Shown piece by piece: positions 43,417 to 56,833 of a stretch of DNA of 64,000 nt (positions are counted from its first letter, which is position 1; each line of letters begins with the position of its first letter). Both the position numbers and the translations under genes were made by a program. The notes below the pieces were generated by a model. It saw only the letters and a program-made list of their open reading frames with translations. It did no database searches and had not been told where the DNA came from. Source of the DNA: Desarmillaria ectypa (taxonomy: Eukaryota; Basidiomycota; Agaricomycetes; Agaricales; Physalacriaceae). The stretch spans positions 1,984,001-2,048,000 of the forward strand of contig JAUDYN010000006.1 of assembly GCA_030407005.1 (NCBI GenBank), read 5' to 3'.

Positions 43417-44655
43417 CTAGGAGTAAAACCTACCGCCGTTAATCGGTATCTTCAAGTTACAGTGAGCTCTAGATGTCACGAAGGAGAAGAAAGACCTTAC
43501 TGTTTGCCCTAGGCAGTAGACCCCATTTTCAGTAAAGGATAGAGACCCGAAGTGAAGAGATTGGTTACCTGTAACGAAGCGAGCGTCTCTTGAAGCAAGG
43601 TAAGAAACAACGCCAGCAATATCACAAGGTTCGCCCATCATTCCCAATGGGTTTTTGTTTCTCTCCTTCCACATAGTTAGGGCCGAAGTGTACCTCAGTC
43701 TGTAAGCCACCCACTTTCTCGTAGAATGCGTCGACACCGCCCATTTCTTGGGCGGCTTCAACCACTGTAGTCGAGGATCAGGCTCGTGGCACGGTCGAAA
43801 ATTAACGATGTGAGGGCGTACTCATAGGAGTATCTATCGCGCCTACTCCCATGTTAGCCAAAACATGAGAAAGCAAGCATATTGCGAGGCGTACCTGGAG
43901 CATAGGAATTTACTGTGATCCCATATTCTCCAAATTCAGTGGCTAAAACGACGTGGAAAGTAAGTCAACCAAAAAGTACAGATAAAAGCGACGAACCTGC
44001 GCATTGCGTAAGACCTCTAACGGCGAATTTGGAAGCACTATAAGCGCCAACGAATCTTCCACCTAAGAAGTTAGGGACATTAATATTTGGATGGTGAACG
44101 TAACATAAGCCTAACCCTGCTGTCCAAGGACCGAAGATGCTCCAATAATTCGACCCCCAGTCCCTTGTTTAATCATATGTTTTGCAGCCAGTTTGTAACA
44201 GAGAAAAACGCTTCGGGCGTTGACATTTAGTACGCGATCCCAGTCCTCAATTTGGGCTACAAAAATCCAAAAATTCAATACTTTCCATGACGACAGTATA
44301 ACGCACTGTCCAGTAGTCGCCGGCCAAAACCCATTCCCGCATTAGCAACCATCTACGAAACGGATGAGAAGGCCAGGCGCGCATCGAAAAATGACCTGGA
44401 ACGCACAACATCCAATCGACCTAACTCTGTGACCACTTTAGTGATCATAATTTCCACATCTTCTTCCACAGATACATCAGCAGGAATTATGCACGACCTC
44501 CTACCCTTAGCCGAGATTTCCGCTGAAAGCAATTCCAGTGCTTCTGATTTGCGAGGAAGGTCGTTGATAGCTACATTGAAGCCATCGTCAGCAAGTCTGA
44601 GGGCAATCGCTTTCCCAATTCCTTGGCCGGCGCCGGTCACGATAGCCACGGACAT
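43417..44655 (-). CDS. Short-chain dehydrogenase/reductase, copy 2
   Basis: Paralog of the SDR at 40633. The start ATG at 44655 gives MSVAIVTGAGQGIGKAIALRL; upstream in-frame codons to 44712 lack an ATG. Motifs: TGAGQGIG cofactor loop, NDLPRKSE, ADVSVEEDV, VANAGMGFG after an intron, NVNARSVFLCYKLAAKHMI, catalytic Ser in GASSVLGQQG, YSASKFAVRGLTQ with Tyr and Lys, TEFGEYGITVNSYAPG, QEMGGVDAFYEKV, LGMMGEPCDIAGVVSYLASRDARFVTG, and an INGGRFYS end with TAG at 43417-43419. About eight introns. The last splice sites (43450-43560) and the exon at about 43700 are uncertain; a frame problem there cannot be excluded. It is probably linked functionally to the aldolase. Confidence 0.78.
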
Positions 44656-44951
44656 GACAGGGGATCGAGTGAATTCATGGACGCTATCTTGGAGGAGTTT
44701 TAAAGGCTGCAACCGAATTGCAACCAGAGATCAAACATGGAGTCGCCTGGGAACCGGAGCTGCAAGGTGCGGAGCGCGATTCCATGTGTCATGTCCGACA
44801 CTGAATATCGGCTAGAAGATCTGATAGTATGAATCAATATCACGCGGTGATTATGCTGATGTTGGTGTCAGGCATGATTAGGTCAATGGAATTACAGAGT
44901 CAGATAATCAAATGTGTACACAATTTGCATACACTTTACAAAGGTCACGGT

Positions 44952-45934
44952 TCAATTTGGGCCAGCCACTCTCTGACAAAGGTAACATTTCGTCTCCGCT
45001 CCTATAGTCATGAAACTGCTGTCAATGGAGATAGTTCCTGTTGACGAATAACACACCTCAAAATGATCGGGCTTTCTAACCCCTTCTGAGAAATGTGGAA
45101 GAGGGTCTATCTTGACGTCAGTCCGTGAGGACAACGACCTTGCCTGTTGTTGACTTGCGGTTAACGAAGGTAGAGATGTATATACACAAACTTGGCGTAC
45201 CGTTTCCCACATCAGCGACATCGCATCTAGGGCGTCCCAACTTTGAACGATAGCGTTCAGAATTTTATCCTCTATACCTGCGCATGAATCTCGATGTAAT
45301 ATCCATGCCTCGACATCTCGTCGGTAATCTTCTTCGCCGGCGATAATGCTCCTGCATCCAGAGCACACAACGAAGTCAGAGTATATCCCACGTACTGCTA
45401 TCCATGGGTCCTCGAGAAGAAAATTACGATAAAGTTCTGGATCAGATTCGAAGTCATCAAGCGTGGAGAATTTTTTGCTGACAACGAAGACTGGATCGGA
45501 GGAGAGAAGAGCTTTCATCTCAAGACAGGCGAAGGTAGCAAGCTGAGCTGGGGTCAGCGGATGCAAGTCATTAAAGGCAGCAGTGGCGTGAGGGGAAAAC
45601 GAAGAGTCAGATGATCTAAAGGATGGACATTCAACAGGAAGGAGGTGAACAAGAACAAGAACATCGAAACTTACGATGATCCGTCATTCGCAACCTGCAG
45701 TGCCTGTTCGTAAAGAGAGAGAGCCCGAAGACACGGCACCGACAAAGGGATGTCCCCGTTGAAGAAGAGATGGAATTGATTCGACGCCGGCGACTCCAAC
45801 TCGCCTACATATTGACGAGCAGTGTACTGGGGAAAAGAGGTGCAGGCTGATGTTGAAGAGCAGGATATATCCATGGTCGGGGTTAGATGCAAAAAAGCGT
45901 CGAGTGGCGCGTTGACAGAATGTCTGGGTGGCAT
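44952..45934 (-). CDS. Hypothetical protein with putative zinc-binding CX2C...HX4C motif
   Basis: Two exons: ATG at 45934 (MPPRHSVNAPLDAF) to about 45668, then a GT-AG intron and a long exon to 44952 (ending QRVAGPN). About 300 residues. The second exon has DFVVCSGCRSIIAGEEDY followed by WILHRDSCAG, a CX2C...HX4C arrangement that could hold zinc. The remainder is helical and polar, with Ser-rich linkers. No known domain was recognised. The open frame also extends upstream of 45934, so a longer N-terminus is possible. Agaricomycete-specific proteins with similar Cys-His blocks exist, but I cannot name a family. Confidence 0.5.
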
Positions 45935-46427
45935 TGTGATTATGTCAGTGACGCGTCCACACTGGCCAACACCAAGACGAATATCACACATGACTGCATC
46001 AAAGCTATAGATGCTCGAGGATGCCAGGGCACTCCAACAGACCCAGAGCCTATACGAAATAGACAATTCAAACGCACTGCAATTTTCAACAACCCGAGCG
46101 CCACACGGGAAACCTCTGCCCCGGTCCAGGCTTCTACTTTTCGATTCATTGTAGCAGGTGGTCCTTGTCCTACCTTTCATTTGGGCGATATGCTGCAGCA
46201 GACGCCGTTTATCGTCTCTAATCTCCGTCGTGATAATCATCTGCTGCGAAACTGAAACAGCACGGTGAAGTGAGAGGAACTGATGTTGACTTGTTGTAAC
46301 CGAGTCCAGGCGTGCCGCGTCTTCATCAATGATATGAGTATAACAACATACGCAAGAGTTGATCAGAAGGTGTAGTAATCCCTGAATAGGGCTACTCGTC
46401 GGAATGAGCTTATATCCGATCAACGCG

Positions 46428-47150
46428 TTATCCCGGCGGTAGCATTGCTACAACGACAAAAACGGCTGGAATCATATAAGATCTATCAGTCAAGGCGGCG
46501 AACAACCTGTCAAAATCAATCACGGTCTCATGGAGGGTAACTTTCTTCTCGTTTTTTTCCGAGGACGTTCCCATTTCTGACTTCAGGTATATCCCATCTT
46601 GCAGGGGCCAAGAGTATTTGGCACGTGGCAATAATCATATCACAGGAAAAGCCAAAGTCTAAAATGTCATTTCGCAGTAGATCAGGGAAAGTTGGCTGCT
46701 CGTTACCTCGAAGCATCCCGGCCAAGGTCAGGGTTTCTTCTTCACGTTGAAGTAGGCGACTGGTAGGCTTGATGAATATGTCTGATAACACCGAAATCGA
46801 GCTTTTAGGTTAACATGCGCGACGCGACGTAGCCTGTACAATTATAATCAGCATTGTCCTTTTCTCAGGTCAGAAACAAAGTACCGTTGATTCATTCTGA
46901 GGAATACATACATGGCCGTCGATATTGAGGCAGAGGTTAATACGGCGCGATGAAGTTGATGAGTAAGGACAGTGGCACGGTTTTCCCACAGTTCTTTACT
47001 TGCAAACAATTGCGAATTTTCCACATTCGACTGAGTAGTCGCTTCGTGTCTTTCGATTCAAAAACTTCGCACTTCCAACTTAGATAAGAACTTGAAAGTG
47101 AGGGCTTCTTCCTCTCCAATGCAACGGGGTCTGAACATAACTTTAGATCG
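46428..47150 (-). other. Possible hypothetical or decayed gene
   Basis: Open minus-strand stretches occur at 47119-46940, 46791-46528 and 46631-46428, in different frames. One piece (LFASKELWENRATVLTHQLHRAVLTSASIS, split here across 47010-46900) looks coding-like, but no consistent set of splice sites joins the pieces. No domain is recognised. It could be a small lineage-specific gene or a remnant. Confidence 0.2.
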
Positions 47151-47513
47151 TCATACGGCTTCTTCCACCTGAGGTCGTTCCGTCATGCGTAAATGGATAT
47201 ACCAAGTACCGGCTTCTCTTCCTCACGGTCCTTAGGAGAAGAGTACATCCTACAATGCCTTTGCTATCAGACTATCTTGCGGGAAACTTGCGTGCACTTG
47301 ACTTGATTTGATATCCTGGTTATCATCGCCTGGCCCAAAAAAATGCTCTGCAGGACGTATACTTCTTCCCCTAAGATAGATCACAGGTTCTGCTATTTAC
47401 TGCAAGGCCTTGAGGTTTACACGTTCTGGGGGACCCGTACTTCCCATTCCTCTCGGACGGTATATAATGTGACTCACCGCCGCACGGTTCTGCGAATCTT
47501 TTACCCCCCCCCC

Positions 47514-48121
47514 ATGCATGAGTGTCGAGCCTGTCACTGGACCTTCAAAACCGAAAGAGGTCTTCATTCGCACTGCAGAGACAAAGAGAACCACTTCTAT
47601 TGTATCGAATGCCGCAGACTGTTCCTTCGAGCAGGTTTTCTCGAACAGGTATATATTGCCATCATCATACAAATTTCTTTCGCATTCTCACTATGATATT
47701 TTATATAAATTCCAGCACCTTTCTTCGATAGCTCATGGCGGAGGAGGGGAGGACGTCCTTCAATGCAGTCAGTGTCTGAAGGACTGTCGCACACAAAATG
47801 GGCTGCGTCTCCATTGCCTGGCGAAGAAGAACCACCATTATTGCAAAGAGTGTGATAAGATGTTTATGAATAGTCATGCACTTCGTCAGGTACGAATTAA
47901 ATTTACTTTACATGTGAAGGGCAACGTCTGATACTTGTACTAGCATCTGGCTTCTTCTATTCACTGCTGACCGCTGTCAGCCGAGCCGAGCCTTCGTGAG
48001 GGCGACGTATGTCTCTTATACGGATATTTGCCGTTTTAAGTCAAGTTATCGAAATACTAGTCCGACGCTGACCCAGCTGCTTGGATTACGAGCCGTTATA
48101 TTTGAAGAAGGATGCGGTTAG
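47514..48121 (+). CDS. Tandem C2H2-like zinc-finger protein
   Basis: The ATG at 47514 gives MHECRACHWTFKTERGLHSHC and continues RDKENHFYCIECRRLF up to an intron near 47650. Exon 2 (about 47718-47889) contains CSQCLKDCRTQNGLRLHCLAKK and then NHHYCKECDKMFMNSHALRQ. Each half repeats one pattern: CX2C, about ten residues, LXXHC, five residues, HXYCXXC. Two such modules suggest four interleaved zinc sites, so nucleic-acid binding is likely. A third exon from 47982 stays open in phase to TAG at 48119-48121, adding about 45 residues without motifs. An upstream start in another exon cannot be excluded. Confidence 0.55.
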
Positions 48122-48186
48122 GTTGCCTCTGACCTGCAAACTCTGAATATTGCATGATCCAGCATCATTTACCTTGAACGTTCTTG

Positions 48187-48951
48187 TCATTTACTGCGCG
48201 GTACATATATTTTTTCTTTGCGATTCTGTTCCAACCAGTATAAATCTGCGCCTGCAGGCGTCATGAAATTGCAAAAGACAAAAGGTGGGATCCTCCATCC
48301 TCTGCTAGGACCCCTAGGTCTTTTACATCTTGGTATAGCTGCTCCATGACCTTCCCCGCAACTGAGAAATGGGCAATCTTCGCACAATTATCGTGGAGTC
48401 GGAAAATAACGATGGCTGGGAAGGGGAATTTCCCCGCCCGTCGCATCCGTGAGCGTCACTCGGTCCGGAAATCCGTACTCAGCATTTAGGTTTGGAGGAT
48501 AAGTATGAATTTCATACATATTGCTGTCATCCTATACAGATCTCGTGTTCAGTCAGAAGGAAGAGGAAGAAAACTAATTCGTTTACATGCTCAACCGGAT
48601 GAAGAGAGATGCTGAACTCACCATACGGATTATGGAAATCGGGTGTTATTGTGAACGTATTCTCCGCTCTGTGAATGTTACCTTGATTGAGTTCTTGGTC
48701 AACTGAAATATCTGCAAATCGTTGAATAACAGCTGCGGCAGAAGATGTCCACTCCAGCTGGCAAGCAAGGTGAGGTTAGATGGAAGATGTGAGGGAATGG
48801 TAGACAAACTTTTTCTGCGTGGCATCTGTCACTGTCCGGCTATATGGCCTGTCGTCGATTCACGGAATATGTGACCAAGCTCTATAGATCTTAGCCTCTC
48901 CGACCCGGCCGTCACATTAATGGTTGTCAGGTCGTTGTCACGGCTGACCAT
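48187..48951 (-). CDS. Hypothetical protein, exons incomplete
   Basis: Coding-like pieces in order on the minus strand: a possible ATG at 48951 (MVSRDNDLTTINVTAGSERL), a piece ending TVTDATQKK, then after an intron LEWTSSAAAVIQRFADISVD and QELNQGNIHRAENTFTITPDF-HNPYG (48757-48632), then YPPNLNAEYGFPDRVTLTDA-TGGEIPLPSHRYF (about 48508-48390). The 3' part (to 48187) and the joint near 48850 do not connect cleanly. No known domain. The moderately conserved look of the middle exons favours a real gene over chance. Confidence 0.35.
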
Positions 48952-49862
48952 GTCCACTGATCTTGGCAGTATACACTGATAATTTGTCTCGCATCAAAGC
49001 CTAGAGAGGATTAGCCAAGAACTAGGCCGTAAGTTTTTGCTTACCAGCTTTTTCGCATTGCGACTTGGCTGCGATACAAGATTCTCTGTCGAGGATGTTC
49101 GGGGGCGCCCTTAACTACATCACTCTTGCGTCAAATCTGACGAATACGAGTTGAACGTACAGATCCTAATTATACCCATAACATACAAATAAGACAAGCC
49201 CGCAAGAAACTCGCCGTTATCATTGCAAGCGGATACGTCTCGTGCTAGGCAAGCCCTACCTTGGATAGAAGGAGAATAAATAAGTCCGAAGCCCAGGACT
49301 CGCGCCACAACTTCTGCGCTGAATTCAAACATGACAGCGGTTTCATCTAGTACCGCACCCTAGCTGCTGCCAACAGTTTCAAGGCTCAGACAAGACTGAC
49401 ACGGAGAGTGGACTAAAGGGGTTTTGTGGTAGGGCTTGGGCCATGGTGGTTAGGGGCACTGTGTCGAGTGAGATGTCACCGTACGAATATGTAACCAACT
49501 CCGGTCTTGATCGATGTTTATCCCAAGTACACATTCAAGTTATCACGATGTGTCTATGTACATACACAAAATTCAATCCATATGCAGAAGAACTAGTATA
49601 CAAATTGCGATAGACATACGATAGACATGATATAAATATAAAGGCGGTCCTAAGTTATGAATGAGTCCTTTTAAAAAAGACGCAGTGGGAGAGCAGGATA
49701 TAGTGTACGTGGGATGGACAGGGTCACGTTTAGCAGGTAATGAACATGCTAGATACACATCAGTGCCAAGATAATACCGACAGGAAGAAATGACATACCA
49801 GTGAGCACAACAGATGCAGGACAAATCGAGTAAATGAAAATTTTAAAAAAATCTCCGCCATT
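48952..49862. other. Intergenic region, no supported gene
   Basis: A 70-codon minus-strand frame at 49120-49332 and an 83-codon one at 49573-49824 have no recognisable domain. The part next to 49863 should hold the 3' UTR of the G-alpha gene. Confidence 0.4.
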
Positions 49863-51502
49863 CTACAGAATACCAGAATCCTTAAGGGCATTCTGTAGTA
49901 TCGTCTCCTTCACTGCGGCAAACACCAACCGTACGTTCGTCGTATCGGTCGCTTGCGTCAGGCTGTTGGCAGAATTGATCAAAGACTGTTCCATGATGGT
50001 TGCGGATTGATCACGTACTGGGGGTACACGCTGAGTCTCGCTCGGTTCGCTTGCATGAACCGCCAGAGAATGTATTTGGCCGCCTTGTTGACATCATTTC
50101 CGCCAGTATACTCGGGGAAATATCGCTCAAGGGGAACCTTAATAGAGGTGAGAAGACAGTACGGAAAAATACCAAAGCTGAAACGTACTCTTGACACTTT
50201 CATCTTGAAAACATCAATCTTATTCAAAAAGAGAATGATAGACGTCCGAAGGAACCAGCGTGAATTGATAACCGACTCGAAAAGGACTAGAGATTCGGCC
50301 ATCCGGTTCTAGATAAGATTCTAAGAAGGTGGGTGGACGAGAAAGTGATAGCCACGCTCACCTGATTCCGCTCTTCTAATAGCACCTGATCATACTCACT
50401 CAGCGCCGTGCAAAAGATTATGGACGTCACGCTCTCGAAGCAATGTATCCATTTTCTCCGCTCCGAACGTTGGCCGCCGACATCGAACATGTGTATTCTA
50501 GATGCACGTTAGTACTATAGATAGCATACGGACCAAAGAACATACTGGAGCTGGCCCATGTTGAATCGCGTTTCTGTGATGCCCGTCGTCTTCGCCCGCG
50601 CACGCAGGACATCAGTCTCGGTAGGCCTATACCCTGGCGCGCCGATGCGAAGGACTTCGGTGAAGAAGCTGGATGGTATCAATGATTGACCGGGGTAACG
50701 TTGATGAAAATATGGATGCACTCACTATGAGGCGCTGTCCATAAGATAGAACTCGCTTGAATGTTCTTCCATCATGGGAGATATGATGGGATCTTGCCAT
50801 AGTTGATGAATGGCGTCTGCCATCTCGGGTGAGAGGGTGAATGCGGTCGTTTCGTCGAGCCGGTAGTCGAGAATTTTTTCTGCGAGCACCTGAATGACCG
50901 TGAGTTAATAACCCCAAAAAGAACGTCGGGGAAAGGCGGCTAATGAAAGGAGGATTGAAGAATGAAGAGCGGGGAGGGAGTTAAATGAGAACATGGTGAT
51001 AAAACGGGTGAGGGCATGTGGCGCGAATAAAGTCAGGTGTAATAATGAAGGGAGGGAGTTACGTCCGTGAACTATACGTATTCAAAGGCATAAAGAAGGA
51101 AAATGAAAGCGTTTTGAACGAAGAAACAAGGACGCACTCGATTTGAGTAATTTTCGCAATCGACCCCAATCTTCCTCATAGCCTGAACGATGGCCTGCGC
51201 TGACTCTAGCACATTTTTGTACACCGTTCCTCGATACGAATCCAATTCCTGAGGGGTAAAACCGCCTTGATGGATAATCTTCATTTGCTTCACAATTGTA
51301 GACTTGCCCGACTCCCCAGATCCTTAACAGAAAAGATACAACTATCAAAGAAGGACACGAGTTGAAAGAAAAAAGATAACGAACCCAACAACAATATCTT
51401 ACACTCCTTTTTAAATTTCTTGCTGTCATCCTCCAGCTGCTTGTCTATCAGATCTGACCGCGCCTTCTCTTCTTTGTCTGACTGAGACGCGCAGTTACCC
51501 AT
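49863..51502 (-). CDS. Heterotrimeric G-protein alpha subunit
   Basis: A GTP-binding switch that couples membrane receptors to effectors such as adenylate cyclase or the pheromone MAPK cascade. The start at 51502 gives MGNCASQSD: Gly2 for myristoylation and Cys4 for palmitoylation. Motifs: P-loop GSGESGKST (split by an intron), [10 protein letters not shown] (switch I with the catalytic Arg and Thr), [17 protein letters not shown] (switch II with the catalytic Gln), FLNKID, and TQATDTT where TCATDT is usual. It ends KDSGIL with TAG at 49863-49865. About 350 residues and eight or so short introns, all in frame. The fourth residue from the end is Ser, so there is no pertussis-toxin cysteine. 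It appears complete and functional. Confidence 0.93.
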
Positions 51503-52466
51503 CTCGCGCTGCGGCTCACGGGAGGAAAACGACAAGTGGCGAAAGCAGAAACGAAAGAGAAAGGGTGTCGCAGTGGGGAGAACAGATGTTGGAGAAGAAA
51601 GAATCGAATCGAATCGAAGACAACGGGGAGTGATGGACAGAGTACAACAGCGGTGCCTGGGAATATATATGCGGATCTACCCGGTTCCGATGATAAGATT
51701 AGATCAATGAAATGTGTCGTTCACAAAAGTGCATATATGCTACAAAGTAACCACCCGTATCTATGGTAAAGATGTACAAGAACACTGCTACCAGGCAACG
51801 TGCATGAAACGCTGTCGAATGAGATTTCTCCTATAAGTTTGGGTCTGCACAGGTATCACCCTGTCCGCATTTATATACAAGTACTTATTATACAACGTTA
51901 CTACATCGTTAACCTTAAAACTGGCGGCCGTAGGACGGGATTGTCGGAAGCGGGTTTTGAACCGAGAATTTGAATACACAAGTAGTAAACTGCCTCGCTG
52001 CCTGCGGCCAAGTTTGAACTTGAGTATGACTCCACCATGAAATTGAGTCATCCAATTCTCCGAAAGTCCACCGCATGAGAGCTAGGAGGATGAACCAGTG
52101 CACTTCCAAAGTGATTGCACAAGGATAATGGCTTCTCATACTGAATACTTTCAGTCAACTGATCTTCATCCGGCAGTCAAACGCTCCAATCCTTGGGACT
52201 AGGCCACGAGGTGCCGAACGAAGTGTTTGCGGCTACACAAATGTAGGAGAATAGAACTGAATACGGCCACTGCTCCGCTATTCGTGAGAAGACATTAGCC
52301 GCTACAAGTTTTCTAGATCCTGAGCGGACGGAATAACTTCTGTGAACATCCGTGGGCGCCGGAGGAAATGTCGAGGAAACCACATAGCTCGCATCCTAAC
52401 TCAAACAGGTCACGGAGGATAATTTGCAAAAACTCATGAAGCCCACATCCTCCGAGCCTACTGGAA
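51503..52466. other. Intergenic region with G-alpha promoter, no gene seen
   Basis: The first 160 bases upstream of the G-alpha start are purine-rich (GAA/AGA runs). Short frames elsewhere lack domains. The 3' UTR of the mitochondrial protein gene should lie near 52,400. Confidence 0.4.
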
Positions 52467-53538
52467 TTAATTTGCAACAGCCTTGGGTTCCACTTTCGAC
52501 GTACCACAAGTCTGCGACCTGTGCCGCCAATCCCTCAACCACTTGAGCGGACGCCCATCCCTCTTCTCGAGCACCAAATCAATCTCCCTCAAATGCCACA
52601 TCACCCACTTGGCCCTTAGATCCGTCCCCTCGACGTGTACCCCGCTCGAACCCTCCTTGATACCCAATGACTTGTAAATCCGAGTCAACAAAGCCGTCTC
52701 CAGATCGTGTTTACCGGCTCTGACCGACGCTGCTGCGAGAATGGACAGCGAAACGATATCGTTCTCAAGAGGGCCGAGCTGATAGATCGGGAAGAAGGCC
52801 GCGGTGAGCATGAGGTCCTCCAATGGCGCGGATGTACGGTGTAGAGTGTAGAGGAGCTGCTGCGCGGCGGGGCGAGTGAGCTTTGCTTGGTACAATGGGA
52901 AGTTTCCGAAGACTTTGAGAGCGAGTTGGGGACACTTGAAGTCATCACATCGACCTACGAGAACCAACGTAAGTAGAAGCTAAATATACGATACAATAAA
53001 CTCACGAACGAACACGTCCGCCGTCGAAGTCTTTATCCCTCTACCATTATATTTGGCCCAAGACGGGATGAGATCAACAATGCTCGAAAGTTGCTCCGCT
53101 GTAGTGGCCAGGTCCATGAGTCGATTGAGGCTTGCGATTTTCACATATGGTGGATGGGTGAAATCTGGGTGATTCTTTTCTTGCAGCCTGGGTGAGACGA
53201 AGTCGTACAGACCAGTATACTCTGCAGCGCGCCGCGAAGGATCCATCCCTTTCCGTGGCGCAGGAGCAGCCTTTTTCGGTTTTTGTGGCACAGCTTTGAT
53301 TTTGGATGGTTGCGCTAGCGCTGTCGCATCGTCGAACAAGTCACCGCCATCGGTGCTCTCGCCAAAGAGCTCGTCGAAATCGGTGATTGCTGCCTTGGCC
53401 TTGGCCAGCGCTGGGTCGGTGAGTCATTATGGATGCTTGGAGACACATAACAGGATTACCTGAGGGCGAATGGTGAATGTACCGCCTGCACTGCAGAGAT
53501 TGGCAGGCGAAGAACCGCGCGCTGAGCAGGCTAGTCAT
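52467..53538 (-). CDS. Predicted mitochondrial protein, function unknown
   Basis: Three exons (about 53538-53455, 53412-53008, 52957-52467), roughly 325 residues. The N-terminus MTSLLSARFFACQSLQCRRY is rich in Arg, Ser and Leu with no acids, as expected for a mitochondrial presequence. Then a Lys/Pro-rich linker (KIKAVPQKPKKAAPAPRKG), and helical repeats (YTGLYDFVSPRLQ, IASLNRLMDLATTAEQL, LALKVFGNFPLYQAKLT, LHRTSAPLEDLMLTAAFFPI) reminiscent of PPR/TPR-like mitochondrial RNA or ribosome-associated proteins. It ends WLRDWRHR and a short tail. That link is only a resemblance. The frame is intact. Confidence 0.7.
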
Positions 53539-56486
<2,948 letters not shown>

Positions 56487-56833
56487 TAGATACCATAATT
56501 TGCAGGACTTTATGCGTCCGCGCTCTTATATATATTGGGGTTTGTAACTGATGTATTGAGATATGATACCAATTATTACGCTTATTCTGTTGGCGCCCAG
56601 GGCGAAACATGCATTATTTTGAATGCCTTGAAAGAGCATTTGCCTGTTTAGCTTGTTATTGTTCGAAGCACCAACATGTGATCTGTTGGCGGACATCCCG
56701 GTCGCGATGAAACTGTCAAACCTTCGCTGTACAGTGGGACGACGTAGACGATATAATCCCATATGATGATCATCTATTATACCGGAAGAATGTAGGCTAC
56801 ACGTAAACCAGAATCCAGATCCAACTCGAAATG

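Noticed and set aside
45887..46255. 122-codon plus-strand ORF and other frames at 45671-46423
   Set aside because: They overlap the better-supported minus-strand gene whose first exon starts at 45934; no domain was found.
52467..53538. Naming this gene as a specific mitochondrial ribosomal protein
   Set aside because: The presequence and helical repeats fit, but no diagnostic motif was recognised.
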